This document shows, piece by piece, positions 44,916 to 54,526 of a stretch of DNA of 64,000 bases. How positions within the stretch are numbered: position 1 is the first letter of the stretch; the number at the start of each line of letters is the position of its first letter. Position numbers and translations under genes: made by a program. A model generated the notes under the pieces. That model made no database searches. It saw only the letters and a list, made by a program, of their open reading frames with translations, and was not told where the DNA came from. The stretch covers positions 103,695-167,694 of the forward strand of contig JALOBU010000005.1 of NCBI GenBank assembly GCA_023228145.1. Reading direction: 5' to 3'. Origin of the DNA: Bacteroidales bacterium (GTDB taxonomy: Bacteria; Bacteroidota; Bacteroidia; Bacteroidales; CAIWKO01).

Positions 44916-45566
44916 TTATTTGTCATTAGCCTTATCGCTCAGAAGTGGAACAAAACGGAATGTCCCATGCTCGCGTTTCAGTAGCTCGCCGCTTTCGGTT
45001 TTGTAAATGCATATCATATTCTGAACACTGCCACTTCCAACAGGAATAACCATGATGCCACCGACTTTCAGCTGTTCAACTAAAGCCTGAGGAATGTCAG
45101 GCGCTCCTGCCGTAACAATTATTTTATCAAAAGGAGCAAAAGCGGGAAGCCCTTTATAACCATCACCATAAAACAAGCGGGAATTATAGCCCAGTGCGGC
45201 TAAAAAACTCTTTGTCTTTAAATAAAGAGCTTTCTGCCTTTCGATGCTAAATACAACAGCGCCCAGTTCAAGCAGTACGCAAGCCTGATAGCCAGAACCT
45301 GTGCCAATTTCAAGTACTTTATCCCGTTTTTTTATGTGAAGCAATTCTGTTTGAAATGCGACGGTATAAGGCTGAGAAATAGTTTGCCCGGAACCTATTG
45401 GAAACGGTTTATCTTCATAAGCATGGTTTTGAAAAGTAGAATCAAGAAATAAATGCCGTGGAATATTTTCAATGGCTTTCAGCACATTTTCATCAGCGAT
45501 TCCTTTTTGACGTATCGTTTCAACAAGTTTTCTTCGTAAGCCCTTGTGTTTATATGTATCAAGCAT
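44916..45566 (-). CDS. pcm: Protein-L-isoaspartate O-methyltransferase
   Basis: The 216-aa SAM-dependent enzyme repairs isoaspartyl residues in damaged proteins. It has the PCMT signatures PFPIGSGQTISQPYTVAFQT, VLEIGTGSGYQACVLLELG (SAM-binding) and FDKIIVTAGAPDIPQALVEQL. The length and order of the motifs are standard. It is followed by asnB at eight bases and is likely translated from the same message. Confidence 0.94.
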   Translation of the reverse strand: MLDTYKHKGLRRKLVETIRQKGIADENVLKAIENIPRHLFLDSTFQNHAYEDKPFPIGSGQTISQPYTVAFQTELLHIKKRDKVLEIGTGSGYQACVLLELGAVVFSIERQKALYLKTKSFLAALGYNSRLFYGDGYKGLPAFAPFDKIIVTAGAPDIPQALVEQLKVGGIMVIPVGSGSVQNMICIYKTESGELLKREHGTFRFVPLLSDKANDK

Positions 45567-45693
45567 TTGTTCTAAAAATATCTTTTTCAGTCAGTTACAC
45601 CCTTCGGTTATCGTATTGAAAGTGTTCATTTCTATTGCGAAATTACAAAATATGCTTGTATAAAAAACGTAATTTTGCAAAAACACTTCCAGC

Positions 45694-46674
45694 ATGTTAA
45701 AAATTGGAGTTTTGGGTGCCGGGCACCTTGGAAAAATTCATATCAAATGTATTCAGGAAATAAGTAATGCCGTTTTGTGCGGCTTTTACGACCCCGACCC
45801 TGAAGTAATTCAAAAAGTAGTTGATGAATTTGGAGTAAAAGCTTACCCTTCTATTGAAGAACTTGTTGCAGAAGCTGACGTGGTTGACATAGTAACACCC
45901 ACGATATCACATTTTGAATGTGCTGCCGCCGCCATGAAAAATTCAAAGCATGTTTTTATTGAAAAACCTCTTGTTACTACGCTGGAAGAAGCCAAAGAAC
46001 TTATTGCCATATCGAACGAAGCCCGCGTAAAAGTTCAGGTAGGCCATGTGGAACGATTCAATCCTGCTTACATTGCCACACATTCATTCATTTTGCAACC
46101 CATGTTCATCGAAACACACCGGCTTGCACTTTTCAATCCCCGTGGCACTGATGTTCCGGTAATTCTCGACCTCATGATTCATGATATAGATATTGTTCTG
46201 AGCATCGTAAAATCCAATATTAAAAAAATCAGCGCCAGTGGTGTCCCCATCGTAAGCGACACACCGGATATTGCAAACGCCAGGCTTGAGTTCAACAACG
46301 GCTGTGTGGCAAACCTCACTGCCAGCAGGATTTCGATGAAAAATATGAGAAAAACACGTATCTTTCAACATGATGCTTACATTTCCATTGATTTTCTGAA
46401 CAAATATTCTGAAATCATACGCCTGAAAAATATTACCGATGAATCAGAAATCAATCCTCTTGATATGATAGTGGACCTTGGGCCGGGAAAGGGGAAAAAA
46501 CAAATATTTTTTGAAAAACCGGAAATTAAACCCATGAATGCCATAAAAACCGAGATGGAAACATTCCTCCATTCCATAGAAAATAACACCGAACCTGCGG
46601 TTAGCATCATTGACGGATATAAAGCCCTTGACATCGCTTACAAAATCATAGAAAAAATAAATATTCCGGATTAA
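45694..46674 (+). CDS. Gfo/Idh/MocA-family oxidoreductase
   Basis: The 326-aa protein begins with the NAD(P)-binding motif KIGVLGAGHLGKIHIKC. It has the EKPLVTTLEEAKELI motif near residue 92 and VGHVERFNPAY near 118, usual for this dehydrogenase superfamily, including sugar and biliverdin-like reductases. A catalytic His-Asp pair may lie in DLMIHDIDI. The substrate cannot be told. A TAATTTTG box lies at about 45670-45677, shortly before the start. Confidence 0.88.
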   Translation: MLKIGVLGAGHLGKIHIKCIQEISNAVLCGFYDPDPEVIQKVVDEFGVKAYPSIEELVAEADVVDIVTPTISHFECAAAAMKNSKHVFIEKPLVTTLEEAKELIAISNEARVKVQVGHVERFNPAYIATHSFILQPMFIETHRLALFNPRGTDVPVILDLMIHDIDIVLSIVKSNIKKISASGVPIVSDTPDIANARLEFNNGCVANLTASRISMKNMRKTRIFQHDAYISIDFLNKYSEIIRLKNITDESEINPLDMIVDLGPGKGKKQIFFEKPEIKPMNAIKTEMETFLHSIENNTEPAVSIIDGYKALDIAYKIIEKINIPD

Positions 46675-46733
46675 TCTTTTGTTAAGCAATAAACAATAAT
46701 TTCATTCGTTAAAGCATTTAATAACGGAAAATA

Positions 46734-47621
46734 ATGGGAAAAAAATATCTATTTTTTACTTCCATAAAAATAATACCATACGTCCTTGCATGCGTAATGT
46801 TTTGTTATGTTTGTTTTTCATGTAAAAAAACCAACCTGATTCCCGCCTATATTCACATCGACAGCATCGGGCTTACAACTACTTATGAACTTGACGGCAC
46901 TACTTCGCATAAAATTACTGATGCCTGGGTTTACATTGATGGCAGTTTGCAGGGGATTTATGAATTACCAGCTACTTTTCCCATACTGACTACAGGAAAG
47001 CACACCATCCATATAAAGCCAGGAATAAAAATTAACGGTATTGCAAAGTCACGCGGGTACTATCCTTTTTTTCAACCTTATGAAGCAAGCATTGACCTGC
47101 AACCCGAAGAGACAGATACGGTAAATCCGATTGTTACTTATTATGCTGAAAAAATACAGTGGAAAGAAGATTTTGATGCTGCCGGCATTTCGCTGGCTAA
47201 ATTCGGCCTGAGCGACACTAATTTCATTCAGACCAGCGAAGCAAGCAATATTTTTGAGGGATACGGCTCCGGTATTGTTACATTTGATGCCAATTATGAT
47301 TATTTACTTACCGTAACAAATGACATTTACGATATTCCACAAACACAGGCGCCCGTTTTTCTGGAAATGAACTATAAGACCGATGTAGAATTTGCTGTCG
47401 GACTTTTTGCCATTTTATCAAACAACCAGACAGAAAAACTTGAATCGCTGATACTCAACCCAAACAGTTCCTGGAATAAAATATACATTAACCTAACCGG
47501 AGTAGCTAACATGACTTCAAATACGACCGGTTTCAGGGTTTATTTTGAATCCATTAAACCTGACAGTATTGCAACTGCAAAAATTTTAGTTGACAATCTC
47601 AAACTTTTATACTCAAAATAA
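46734..47621 (+). CDS. Lipoprotein with a PEGA-like and a carbohydrate-binding-like region, unknown
   Basis: The 295-aa protein has a hydrophobic leader ending in a lipobox-like VCFSC near residue 30, so it is probably a lipoprotein. Residues about 50-110 (AWVYIDGSLQGIYELPATFPILTTGKHTIHIKPG) resemble a PEGA-type beta domain. The second half looks like a beta-sandwich of the sort found in lectins. No partner is obvious, but it is followed directly by the sugar transferase gene. Confidence 0.75.
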   Translation: MGKKYLFFTSIKIIPYVLACVMFCYVCFSCKKTNLIPAYIHIDSIGLTTTYELDGTTSHKITDAWVYIDGSLQGIYELPATFPILTTGKHTIHIKPGIKINGIAKSRGYYPFFQPYEASIDLQPEETDTVNPIVTYYAEKIQWKEDFDAAGISLAKFGLSDTNFIQTSEASNIFEGYGSGIVTFDANYDYLLTVTNDIYDIPQTQAPVFLEMNYKTDVEFAVGLFAILSNNQTEKLESLILNPNSSWNKIYINLTGVANMTSNTTGFRVYFESIKPDSIATAKILVDNLKLLYSK

Positions 47622-47625
47622 CGAC

Positions 47626-49041
47626 ATGAATAAAAAATGGCAGGTATTAAAATACGTTCTTGCTGATGGATTTTCAGCCATGCTTGCATGGATTTTATTC
47701 TTCTCATTCCGAAAATATAACATAGACCATAATATTATCCATTATCCACGGCAGATACTTGAAGATAAAAATCTTTTTATCGGGCTGGTGTTTATTATAT
47801 TTTTCTGGCTGACACTTTATTTCATCACGGGAACTTATCAGAAAATATACAGAAAATCAAGACTCCGGGAACTGGGACAAACATTTGTTGCCTCCCTGTT
47901 TGGCATGATTGTCATTTTCTTTCTTTTTATCCTGGACGACAAAGTGGTTTCTTACAAATATTATTACCTGTATTTCTTTGTTATTTTCATGCTGCATTTT
48001 GGTATCACATCAGCATTTCGGTTTGTACTTTCGTCCAGGACCGCTTACCTTATTCATCACAAACTGATAGGATTTAAAACCCTGCTGATAGGCAGCAACG
48101 GGAACGCTCTGGCTATATACAATGAGATTGAAAATCAGTGGAAGTCATCAGGAAATAAATTTGTCGGTTTCGTGGATGTTCACAACGGCAACAGCCACCC
48201 GATGAAAGAAAAACTTCCGCATCTTGGAAATTACAAAGAACTGAAAAAAATTATTAATGAAAATGAAATTGAAGAGGTAATCATTGCCATTGATAAATCT
48301 GAACACACTTTTATTGAGCAAATTATATCGCTGCTTGAAGACACCAGTGTAGTTATCAAAGTAATACCCGACATGAAGGATTATCTGTTGGGAAGTGTAA
48401 AAATGAGCTCGATATTTCATGCTCCTCTCATACAGATATCTCCCGAACTGATGCCCGCATGGCAGCGATACATGAAAAGATTTATTGATGTTTCCGTCTC
48501 AATTATTGCCATTATTATTCTCCTTCCTGTTTACATACTTGTAGCACTTGCTGTAAAATTATCATCAAAAGGCCCTGTGTTTTATTCGCATGAACGCATA
48601 GGGTTACATGGAAAGCCTTTTATCATGTATAAGTTCCGCTCCATGTTTGTTGATGCTGAAAAAGATGGCCCTCAGCTTTCAAGCAAGACTGACAAACGTA
48701 TCACGCGTATAGGCCACTTTCTGCGGAAAGTAAGGCTGGATGAAATACCACAGTTTTATAATGTCCTTAAAGGAAATATGTCAATAGTCGGGCCAAGGCC
48801 TGAAAGGCAATTCTATATTGACCAAATTGTAAAGGCGGCTCCTCATTACAGGCTGTTGCATAAAGTTAAACCCGGCGTAACATCATGGGGACAAGTGAAA
48901 TACGGTTATGCCGAAAATGTGGAGCAAATGGTAGAAAGGCTTAAATTCGATGTATTATACATTGAAAACATGTCGCTGCTGGTTGACTTTAAAATTTTGA
49001 TTTATACGGCACTAATCATTTTGCAGGGAAGGGGCAAATAA
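47626..49041 (+). CDS. Undecaprenyl-phosphate sugar phosphotransferase (WbaP/polyprenyl glycosylphosphotransferase family)
   Basis: The 471-aa membrane protein starts polysaccharide synthesis by moving a sugar phosphate to undecaprenyl phosphate. Four N-terminal membrane helices (about 12-140) precede a CoA-binding-like domain (TLLIGSNGNALAIYNEI). The catalytic domain starts near 278 with KRFIDVSVSIIAIIILLPVYI. It contains GPVFYSHERIGLHGKPFIMYKFRSMFVDAE and SIVGPRPER. The ATG at 47626 gives the standard N-terminus. The first sugar is unknown. Confidence 0.92.
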   Translation: MNKKWQVLKYVLADGFSAMLAWILFFSFRKYNIDHNIIHYPRQILEDKNLFIGLVFIIFFWLTLYFITGTYQKIYRKSRLRELGQTFVASLFGMIVIFFLFILDDKVVSYKYYYLYFFVIFMLHFGITSAFRFVLSSRTAYLIHHKLIGFKTLLIGSNGNALAIYNEIENQWKSSGNKFVGFVDVHNGNSHPMKEKLPHLGNYKELKKIINENEIEEVIIAIDKSEHTFIEQIISLLEDTSVVIKVIPDMKDYLLGSVKMSSIFHAPLIQISPELMPAWQRYMKRFIDVSVSIIAIIILLPVYILVALAVKLSSKGPVFYSHERIGLHGKPFIMYKFRSMFVDAEKDGPQLSSKTDKRITRIGHFLRKVRLDEIPQFYNVLKGNMSIVGPRPERQFYIDQIVKAAPHYRLLHKVKPGVTSWGQVKYGYAENVEQMVERLKFDVLYIENMSLLVDFKILIYTALIILQGRGK

Positions 49042-49043
49042 TG

Positions 49044-49628
49044 CTAAAGTTCCCCGTTTTCAAGCATCACAACTATTTGTTCAATATCTTTGTCGGCGCC
49101 AAAGGGGTCATAAGTTGATTTCAGGTTATATCCGAATAAGCGGCTGAACGACTGATAAAACATGGCAACAAGCCCACCCCTGAATTCTTTGATGATATCA
49201 AAAGAACTGGAACCCGTTTCGCGGTCAATAAGTTTTAGTAAAACTATCCCCTGGGTTTCATTCATATTTTTTACATCATCTTCGAATTGTTTTTTCAGTT
49301 CTTCTTCGGCGAGTTTCATCTTCTGTTTGCGTTCCTTTTTATTTGAGGTATTCATAACAATGTTGTTATATTCCTTAACCTTCTCACTAACTATCAGGGC
49401 ATAAGGATATACTTTTTTGACATGATAAACCAGTCTTGAAAACTTCAAAGCTTCCAGCTTGCTTGAAAAAATAACCGGGCCAAATATTTTCACTTCATTC
49501 AATGCGATAATCGGAAGCGTATCTCCATTAATCACGATAGCACGGGCCACCACGTTGGTTGTGTCCTGCGCAGCTCCATATTTAAATGACAAAATACCCA
49601 GAATGATATACAGGATTAATTTTCTCAT
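49044..49628 (-). CDS. DUF4294 protein
   Basis: The protein (194 aa from the ATG at 49628; a start at 49667 adds 13 residues) has a signal peptide (MRKLILYIILGILSFKYGAA). It then has the DUF4294 features NGDTLPIIALNEVKIFGP and LVYHVKKVYPYALIVSEKVKEYN. Its C-terminal region is helical, with DRETGSSSFDIIKEFRGGLVAMFYQSFS. DUF4294 proteins are periplasmic and confined to Bacteroidota. It shares its strand with the NlpC/P60 gene just upstream. Confidence 0.85.
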   Translation of the reverse strand: MRKLILYIILGILSFKYGAAQDTTNVVARAIVINGDTLPIIALNEVKIFGPVIFSSKLEALKFSRLVYHVKKVYPYALIVSEKVKEYNNIVMNTSNKKERKQKMKLAEEELKKQFEDDVKNMNETQGIVLLKLIDRETGSSSFDIIKEFRGGLVAMFYQSFSRLFGYNLKSTYDPFGADKDIEQIVVMLENGEL

Positions 49629-49674
49629 TAACGGGTTTTTATCATAAAAAATCAATTTCTGTGCCATGAAACAA

Positions 49675-50454
49675 TTATATAAAGCGGCGGATAATACGTA
49701 ATTTGTGAGTATATTTATTTAGTTCTCCGTTGTATATCCCTTCATGGTCAATATCATCAATTCTGACATTACCTGACGCATGAATTATTTTCTGATTATT
49801 CAGAATAATGCCTGTGTGCACAATAAGGTTTTCTTCATTTTCAAAGAAAGCAAGGTCGCCCGGAACAGCTTCAGAAATAAAATTCACTGCTTCGCCCTGG
49901 GTGGCCTGTTGTGAGGCATCTCTCAAAATGGTAATGCCGCATATTTTCATAACAAGCTGTGTAAAACCGGAGCAATCTATACCAAAGGGTGTCCGCCCTC
50001 CCCAACGATAAGGGGCATTATAGAGCTGTTTTGCAACATCCGGAATTTTCCTGTTTTCTTTTGATATGAGTTCACGGGTGTATTCGCCCTCGTAAATATA
50101 TTCATTCCCTGCAATACATAAGTTCGTATCGACAATTGATGGCAGACTGCTGCCTATCAGCACTGGATAATAAATTTTATTAGTTTTATTATAAATTATT
50201 TGCACCAGTTCGGTAGTAACCGCCTGGTTATTTTTAAGGTGTTTTTCAAATTCATCATCGCTTAACAAAGTGCATTGTTTAATATCTACCCAGCCTTCGT
50301 ATCCGTCATAAACGGTTTTGATATTTATCCATGAATCAACCACCTCCCTTACTTCGAATAATTCGCCAAACAACAGTTCGCTAACCAGTTCCGATTTATC
50401 AGCAGGCATGGCACGAATAGGGACCACACTCAGGGTGCAAATACCATTTTTCAT
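49675..50454 (-). CDS. NlpC/P60-family C40 peptidase with SH3-like domains
   Basis: The 259-aa protein has one or two SH3b-like domains (about 5-130) and a C-terminal NlpC/P60 catalytic domain. The nucleophilic Cys is in PYRWGGRTPFGIDCSGFTQLVM near 163, and the second residue His is in VHTGIIL near 224. Such enzymes cleave cell-wall peptides, usually the gamma-glutamyl-diamino acid bond. A signal peptide is not evident, so the product may be cytoplasmic and active in peptidoglycan recycling, as in YkfC-like proteins. Confidence 0.88.
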   Translation of the reverse strand: MKNGICTLSVVPIRAMPADKSELVSELLFGELFEVREVVDSWINIKTVYDGYEGWVDIKQCTLLSDDEFEKHLKNNQAVTTELVQIIYNKTNKIYYPVLIGSSLPSIVDTNLCIAGNEYIYEGEYTRELISKENRKIPDVAKQLYNAPYRWGGRTPFGIDCSGFTQLVMKICGITILRDASQQATQGEAVNFISEAVPGDLAFFENEENLIVHTGIILNNQKIIHASGNVRIDDIDHEGIYNGELNKYTHKLRIIRRFI

Positions 50455-50514
50455 TTGTAAAAAAATTGCCGGGTTAATACTTTATATAAAACTTTTAATT
50501 ATAGTGTTTTTAAA

Positions 50515-53500
50515 TTATTGCTTCAAAAATTTCTGTCTTGTCAGAGCATCTCTCGATTGGACTTCTATCATATAAATACCATCCGCCCAGTTCGAAATAT
50601 TCAGAGATGTTATTTTCTCTGTTGTTTCACTGTTATCCCAAATAAGTTTTCCTGTCATATCGTAAATTCTTATCTGTTCAGGTTGACAAGTCGTTGCAAT
50701 GTAAATTTTATCCGTAGCAGGATTTGGGTAAACCACTACATTATCATACACAATATTTTCGTTTATTGAAGCCCCGTCAGTTACGTGGATATATGCCGTT
50801 TTAGTTTTCGTAACCAGGGTATCGCTGTTGGAGCATACCAGTGTTACTTCATAATCGCCTGCTGTATTGTAAACAATATTCTGCGGATGTTGATCGCCCG
50901 AGGAAGCCGGTGTACCACCAGTAAATGTCCACTGCCATGAATTTATATCTCCAAGTGACAAATCGGTGAAATTCACACTACCTCCAACCAAAATATCAAC
51001 ATGGTCGGCAATAAACTCAGGGTAAATAACCACACTATCCTGAAGCAGGCCCATCCATTTCCAGATGCCTTCAGAAGTCTGGCTTTGATTAAAACCTCCA
51101 GCCCATCCGGTGTTAAAGTCAAAAAACTTTACACAAGTATATTGAACCGAGTCGTCAATTTCCGTCCATGTATGCCCATAGTCGAGGCTGAAAGAAGAGC
51201 CGCACCAGTCAAGGTCCTGAAAAGAACCAATGGAAACATACATGCCGGGTTTTCCGGGAACAGCGTCAATATCTGATTTATAAATATCACCCTGAGGTGT
51301 CAAGGTTTGCCATGTGGCCCCGCCGTCACTGGTTTTTTTCATCAGAAAGGTTGTCAGCAGTCCTGTGCCTGTGTTGTAAACTTTATATTCAACAATACCA
51401 TTATTTTCATCCGAAAAAGTAATGTTATTAACTTCGTTTAAACCTGTTGGTGCGCTGGTCCAGTTCAGTCCCTTGTCAACAGATTTGAAAACATTTCCTT
51501 TGTTGGTTCCAAACCATATTGTATTACCTACAACGCAGTAATCTTTACCGCCGTTGTAACTGTATTCTCCTGATACTGGAGCGGGGATATTTGCCTGCGG
51601 CACCCTTATCCAGTTTTCGCCTCCATCATTAGTTGTGTATATTTCAAAGTACTCGCCGTTTGGGTCTCCTAAACAAATGCCGTTGTTTGCATCCCAAAAA
51701 TATACTGTATTCGGAAATGCCTCACTGCCCGAAAACTGTGCTGTTGTCTGCGGAGTCCATGTAATACCGCCATCCACAGTTTTAAATATTGCGTTTCCAC
51801 CTGTCGTATTTCCCCATAACGCCAACCATGCCGTATCCTTATTAATAGCAAAAAGTTCCGATATATCAAGTCCCGAAGGTACACCTGTTACTACTCCCGG
51901 AGTCCATGTAGCGCCGCCATCGGAAGTTTTTGTAAACTCAAGCACTACAGCGCCCATACCGGAACCATCGTAAGCAGAGGCCCACACAACATCAGGGCTG
52001 ACGATGGAAATATTTCGTATGCCACGGTATTGTGTTGCAAAAGCTGTTGCCTGGGGTATCCAAACACTGGAGGGAAGGTTTTTAACGATTATGAAATTTG
52101 TTTTTGTTTCGGTATTCGTATTTGTGCCATCTGAAACAGTAAGTGTTACAGGATAAATACCGGGAATATCATACACAATACCAGTAGGATTCTGATCCAA
52201 ACTTGTTGTAGGATTGCCTCCGGGAAAACTCCATTCCCATGTGGTGGGAGTTCCTGTTGACATGTCGGCGAAATTAATACTGCCGTTCATTAGAATAACT
52301 GTTTCACTCGCCGTGAAATCGGCAACAAGAGTTTTAATAGAATCTATGGTCATCTTTACTGCTTTAAAAGCATTTACCCTTCCCGCACCAAGTTTCCCAA
52401 TGTTTCCAGAATTCTGTGCATCAATATTATCGCATGAAAGTTTCAGGATGTTTTCAAGTTTTTCGGGTGTGAGTGTTGAGTCTGACCCCAGCATGAGGCC
52501 GCAAAGGCCTGCAACCACTGGGCATGACATGGATGTTCCCGACATAACATCATATTTCCCGCTTATACCCCAAAGCGATGCCGTTAAAGCATCACTGTAT
52601 GTGGTGCTTAACAAATTAAACATACCCATATTGCCATCGGCAGCGCCCCCCGGACCACAAACATCTATCCATGTGCCATAACAGGAAAATGAAGAGAGTT
52701 CATCGCTTTCGTCGGTGGATGCAACAGAAATCACATGATGCAAGCCGGCAGGGTATTGTATCACTTCGTTGCCGTCATTGCCAGCAGCAGCCACCATTAC
52801 ACAACCTTTATTATATGCATAATTGACAATGTTCTGCATGGTTTGGTAATACTGGGTGGTGCCCCATGACATACTGATAACATCAGCACCATTATCGGCT
52901 GCCCATAAAATTCCTTCATAACCGGCAATGAGTGCACCGTCTAAATCACGGCCCACCTTTACGGCCATCAGGCCGGTATTAAATCCTATGGAAGCGACAC
53001 CAACATTGTTATTTGTTTCTGCACCCACAAGGCCGGAAGTATGCGTACCGTGCGACCATGTCATATCATCAGTCGGAGGCGTGGGGTCGTTATCTCCGTC
53101 AGCTATATCAACTGCAGCCACAATCTTATTTACAAGGTCGGGGTGGTTTATCCATATACCATTGTCAAGCACAGCAACTTTTATATTGCCACTTCCCTGA
53201 TTATAATTCCATGCCGAATCAGCCTGAATACGGTCGAGATGCCACTTAGCATTTGCTGTCAGCCAGGTACCTACTGTCCCATAATAGGGGTCGTTGGGTT
53301 CGTAAAAAAGCTTGAAAACGGGAAGTTTTTCGGCATACTCAATTTCAGGGTTTGCGGACAATTCCCCAAGAAGTTCATCAATCTTTGAATACTCTGAAAA
53401 TACCAGCAAATAAGTCTTTTGTAATTTTTCATCTTTAATATTATAAAAGGGGTTAGCCAGGGATGTAATGCCATACTTTTCTACCAACACATTTACAAAA

Positions 53501-53703
53501 GAAATTTTTTCGATATCTGAAGCTCCATTTACCGTATTATAAGGCAAAGTAACATTATCCCTCACCTTAAAATAAATTTTACCATCCTGATGAACAGGAG
53601 AAAATGTCTGGGCGAAAGATAATGACATACTAAAAAACAAAATTGAAATCAGCAATAGAAGTTTAAAATAATTTTTCAAAATGATTTTAATTTTAAGTTT
53701 CAT
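50515..53703 (-). CDS. Secreted S8 subtilisin-like protease with PKD domains, propeller repeats and T9SS tag
   Basis: The 1062-aa protein has a signal peptide (residues about 1-31). A propeptide (about 35-140) is followed by the S8 protease domain, with catalytic Asp (VAVLDNGIWINHPDL), His (SHGTHTSGLVGA) and Ser (SGTSMSCPVVAGL). A PKD domain (about 465-550) and a BNR/YCF48-like propeller (about 555-885, with TSDGGATWT repeats) come next. A second PKD domain and a T9SS type A sorting domain (VVYPNPATDKIYIA ... MIEVQSRDALTRQKFLKQ) end it. It is exported by T9SS as a surface or extracellular protease. Confidence 0.93.
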   Translation of the reverse strand: MKLKIKIILKNYFKLLLLISILFFSMSLSFAQTFSPVHQDGKIYFKVRDNVTLPYNTVNGASDIEKISFVNVLVEKYGITSLANPFYNIKDEKLQKTYLLVFSEYSKIDELLGELSANPEIEYAEKLPVFKLFYEPNDPYYGTVGTWLTANAKWHLDRIQADSAWNYNQGSGNIKVAVLDNGIWINHPDLVNKIVAAVDIADGDNDPTPPTDDMTWSHGTHTSGLVGAETNNNVGVASIGFNTGLMAVKVGRDLDGALIAGYEGILWAADNGADVISMSWGTTQYYQTMQNIVNYAYNKGCVMVAAAGNDGNEVIQYPAGLHHVISVASTDESDELSSFSCYGTWIDVCGPGGAADGNMGMFNLLSTTYSDALTASLWGISGKYDVMSGTSMSCPVVAGLCGLMLGSDSTLTPEKLENILKLSCDNIDAQNSGNIGKLGAGRVNAFKAVKMTIDSIKTLVADFTASETVILMNGSINFADMSTGTPTTWEWSFPGGNPTTSLDQNPTGIVYDIPGIYPVTLTVSDGTNTNTETKTNFIIVKNLPSSVWIPQATAFATQYRGIRNISIVSPDVVWASAYDGSGMGAVVLEFTKTSDGGATWTPGVVTGVPSGLDISELFAINKDTAWLALWGNTTGGNAIFKTVDGGITWTPQTTAQFSGSEAFPNTVYFWDANNGICLGDPNGEYFEIYTTNDGGENWIRVPQANIPAPVSGEYSYNGGKDYCVVGNTIWFGTNKGNVFKSVDKGLNWTSAPTGLNEVNNITFSDENNGIVEYKVYNTGTGLLTTFLMKKTSDGGATWQTLTPQGDIYKSDIDAVPGKPGMYVSIGSFQDLDWCGSSFSLDYGHTWTEIDDSVQYTCVKFFDFNTGWAGGFNQSQTSEGIWKWMGLLQDSVVIYPEFIADHVDILVGGSVNFTDLSLGDINSWQWTFTGGTPASSGDQHPQNIVYNTAGDYEVTLVCSNSDTLVTKTKTAYIHVTDGASINENIVYDNVVVYPNPATDKIYIATTCQPEQIRIYDMTGKLIWDNSETTEKITSLNISNWADGIYMIEVQSRDALTRQKFLKQ

Positions 53704-53748
53704 GGCAAATTTAGTGAATTATTGTCAATGAAAAATGGGGAAAAAATG

Positions 53749-54402
53749 TCATGTTATCAATGCCTGATTTAAAAAATCGTTGAAGGGCTTCATTGCTTTG
53801 AATATTTTTATGCAATAGTTAAGAAATTGCTCCATATTCATTTTTTCAGGATGATAAGCATGCACGACTGTATAATCTTTCAGTTTAAGATAGCCCATTC
53901 CTTTAAATTCTTTGGGAAAGTTTTTGGGCGGAAGTAATAAACTGTCGCCTTCAATTCTTTTGAAAAACTCAACAAAATCACTTGCTTTAATAATTTTTTC
54001 AAATTCATCAAAGTTGTAATAAATCTCCTGCCGTAAAAGCTTTAATACATTATTATCCGGCATATAAATACCTCCTGCCAAAAAGCTATTTCCCGGTTCC
54101 AGATGGCAATAATATCCTGCTTCATGAACTTTTTTCCCTGATTTATTAAAAAATGCACCGAAATTAGTTTTGTAAGGTGTTTTATCCTTAGAAAAACGCG
54201 TATCTCTGTATATCCTAAAGATACACTGCCTGGAGTTTAAACCAGAGATACCCTTATCAAATGAAGAAATTCCTGCAATAAGCTTATCAGCAATTTCAAC
54301 AAAATATTTCAAAGCATTTTCATATTGCTTTCTATGAACTTCAAACCAATCCCTGTTATTATTTTTGGAAAGTTGCCTTAAAAAATTAAAAATATCATTC
54401 AT
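53749..54402 (-). CDS. DUF2461 protein
   Basis: The 217-aa protein shows the DUF2461 features FLRQLSKNNNRDWFEVHRKQYENAL, RDTRFSKDKTPYKTNFGAFF and GGIYMPDNNVLKLLRQEI. DUF2461 is a widespread cytoplasmic family of unknown function. It has no clear operon partner; about 120 bp separate it from the next gene, which is divergent. Confidence 0.9.
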   Translation of the reverse strand: MNDIFNFLRQLSKNNNRDWFEVHRKQYENALKYFVEIADKLIAGISSFDKGISGLNSRQCIFRIYRDTRFSKDKTPYKTNFGAFFNKSGKKVHEAGYYCHLEPGNSFLAGGIYMPDNNVLKLLRQEIYYNFDEFEKIIKASDFVEFFKRIEGDSLLLPPKNFPKEFKGMGYLKLKDYTVVHAYHPEKMNMEQFLNYCIKIFKAMKPFNDFLNQALIT

Positions 54403-54526
54403 AATTGTTTTTTTAATTTATTTGTTTTATTTTTACAAAATAAATATAACTTTATGTTCACATACAACTCATTATGTCAAAATTTTATATCATCTAAAAT
54501 AATTATACTGTAAAAATATATTTTTC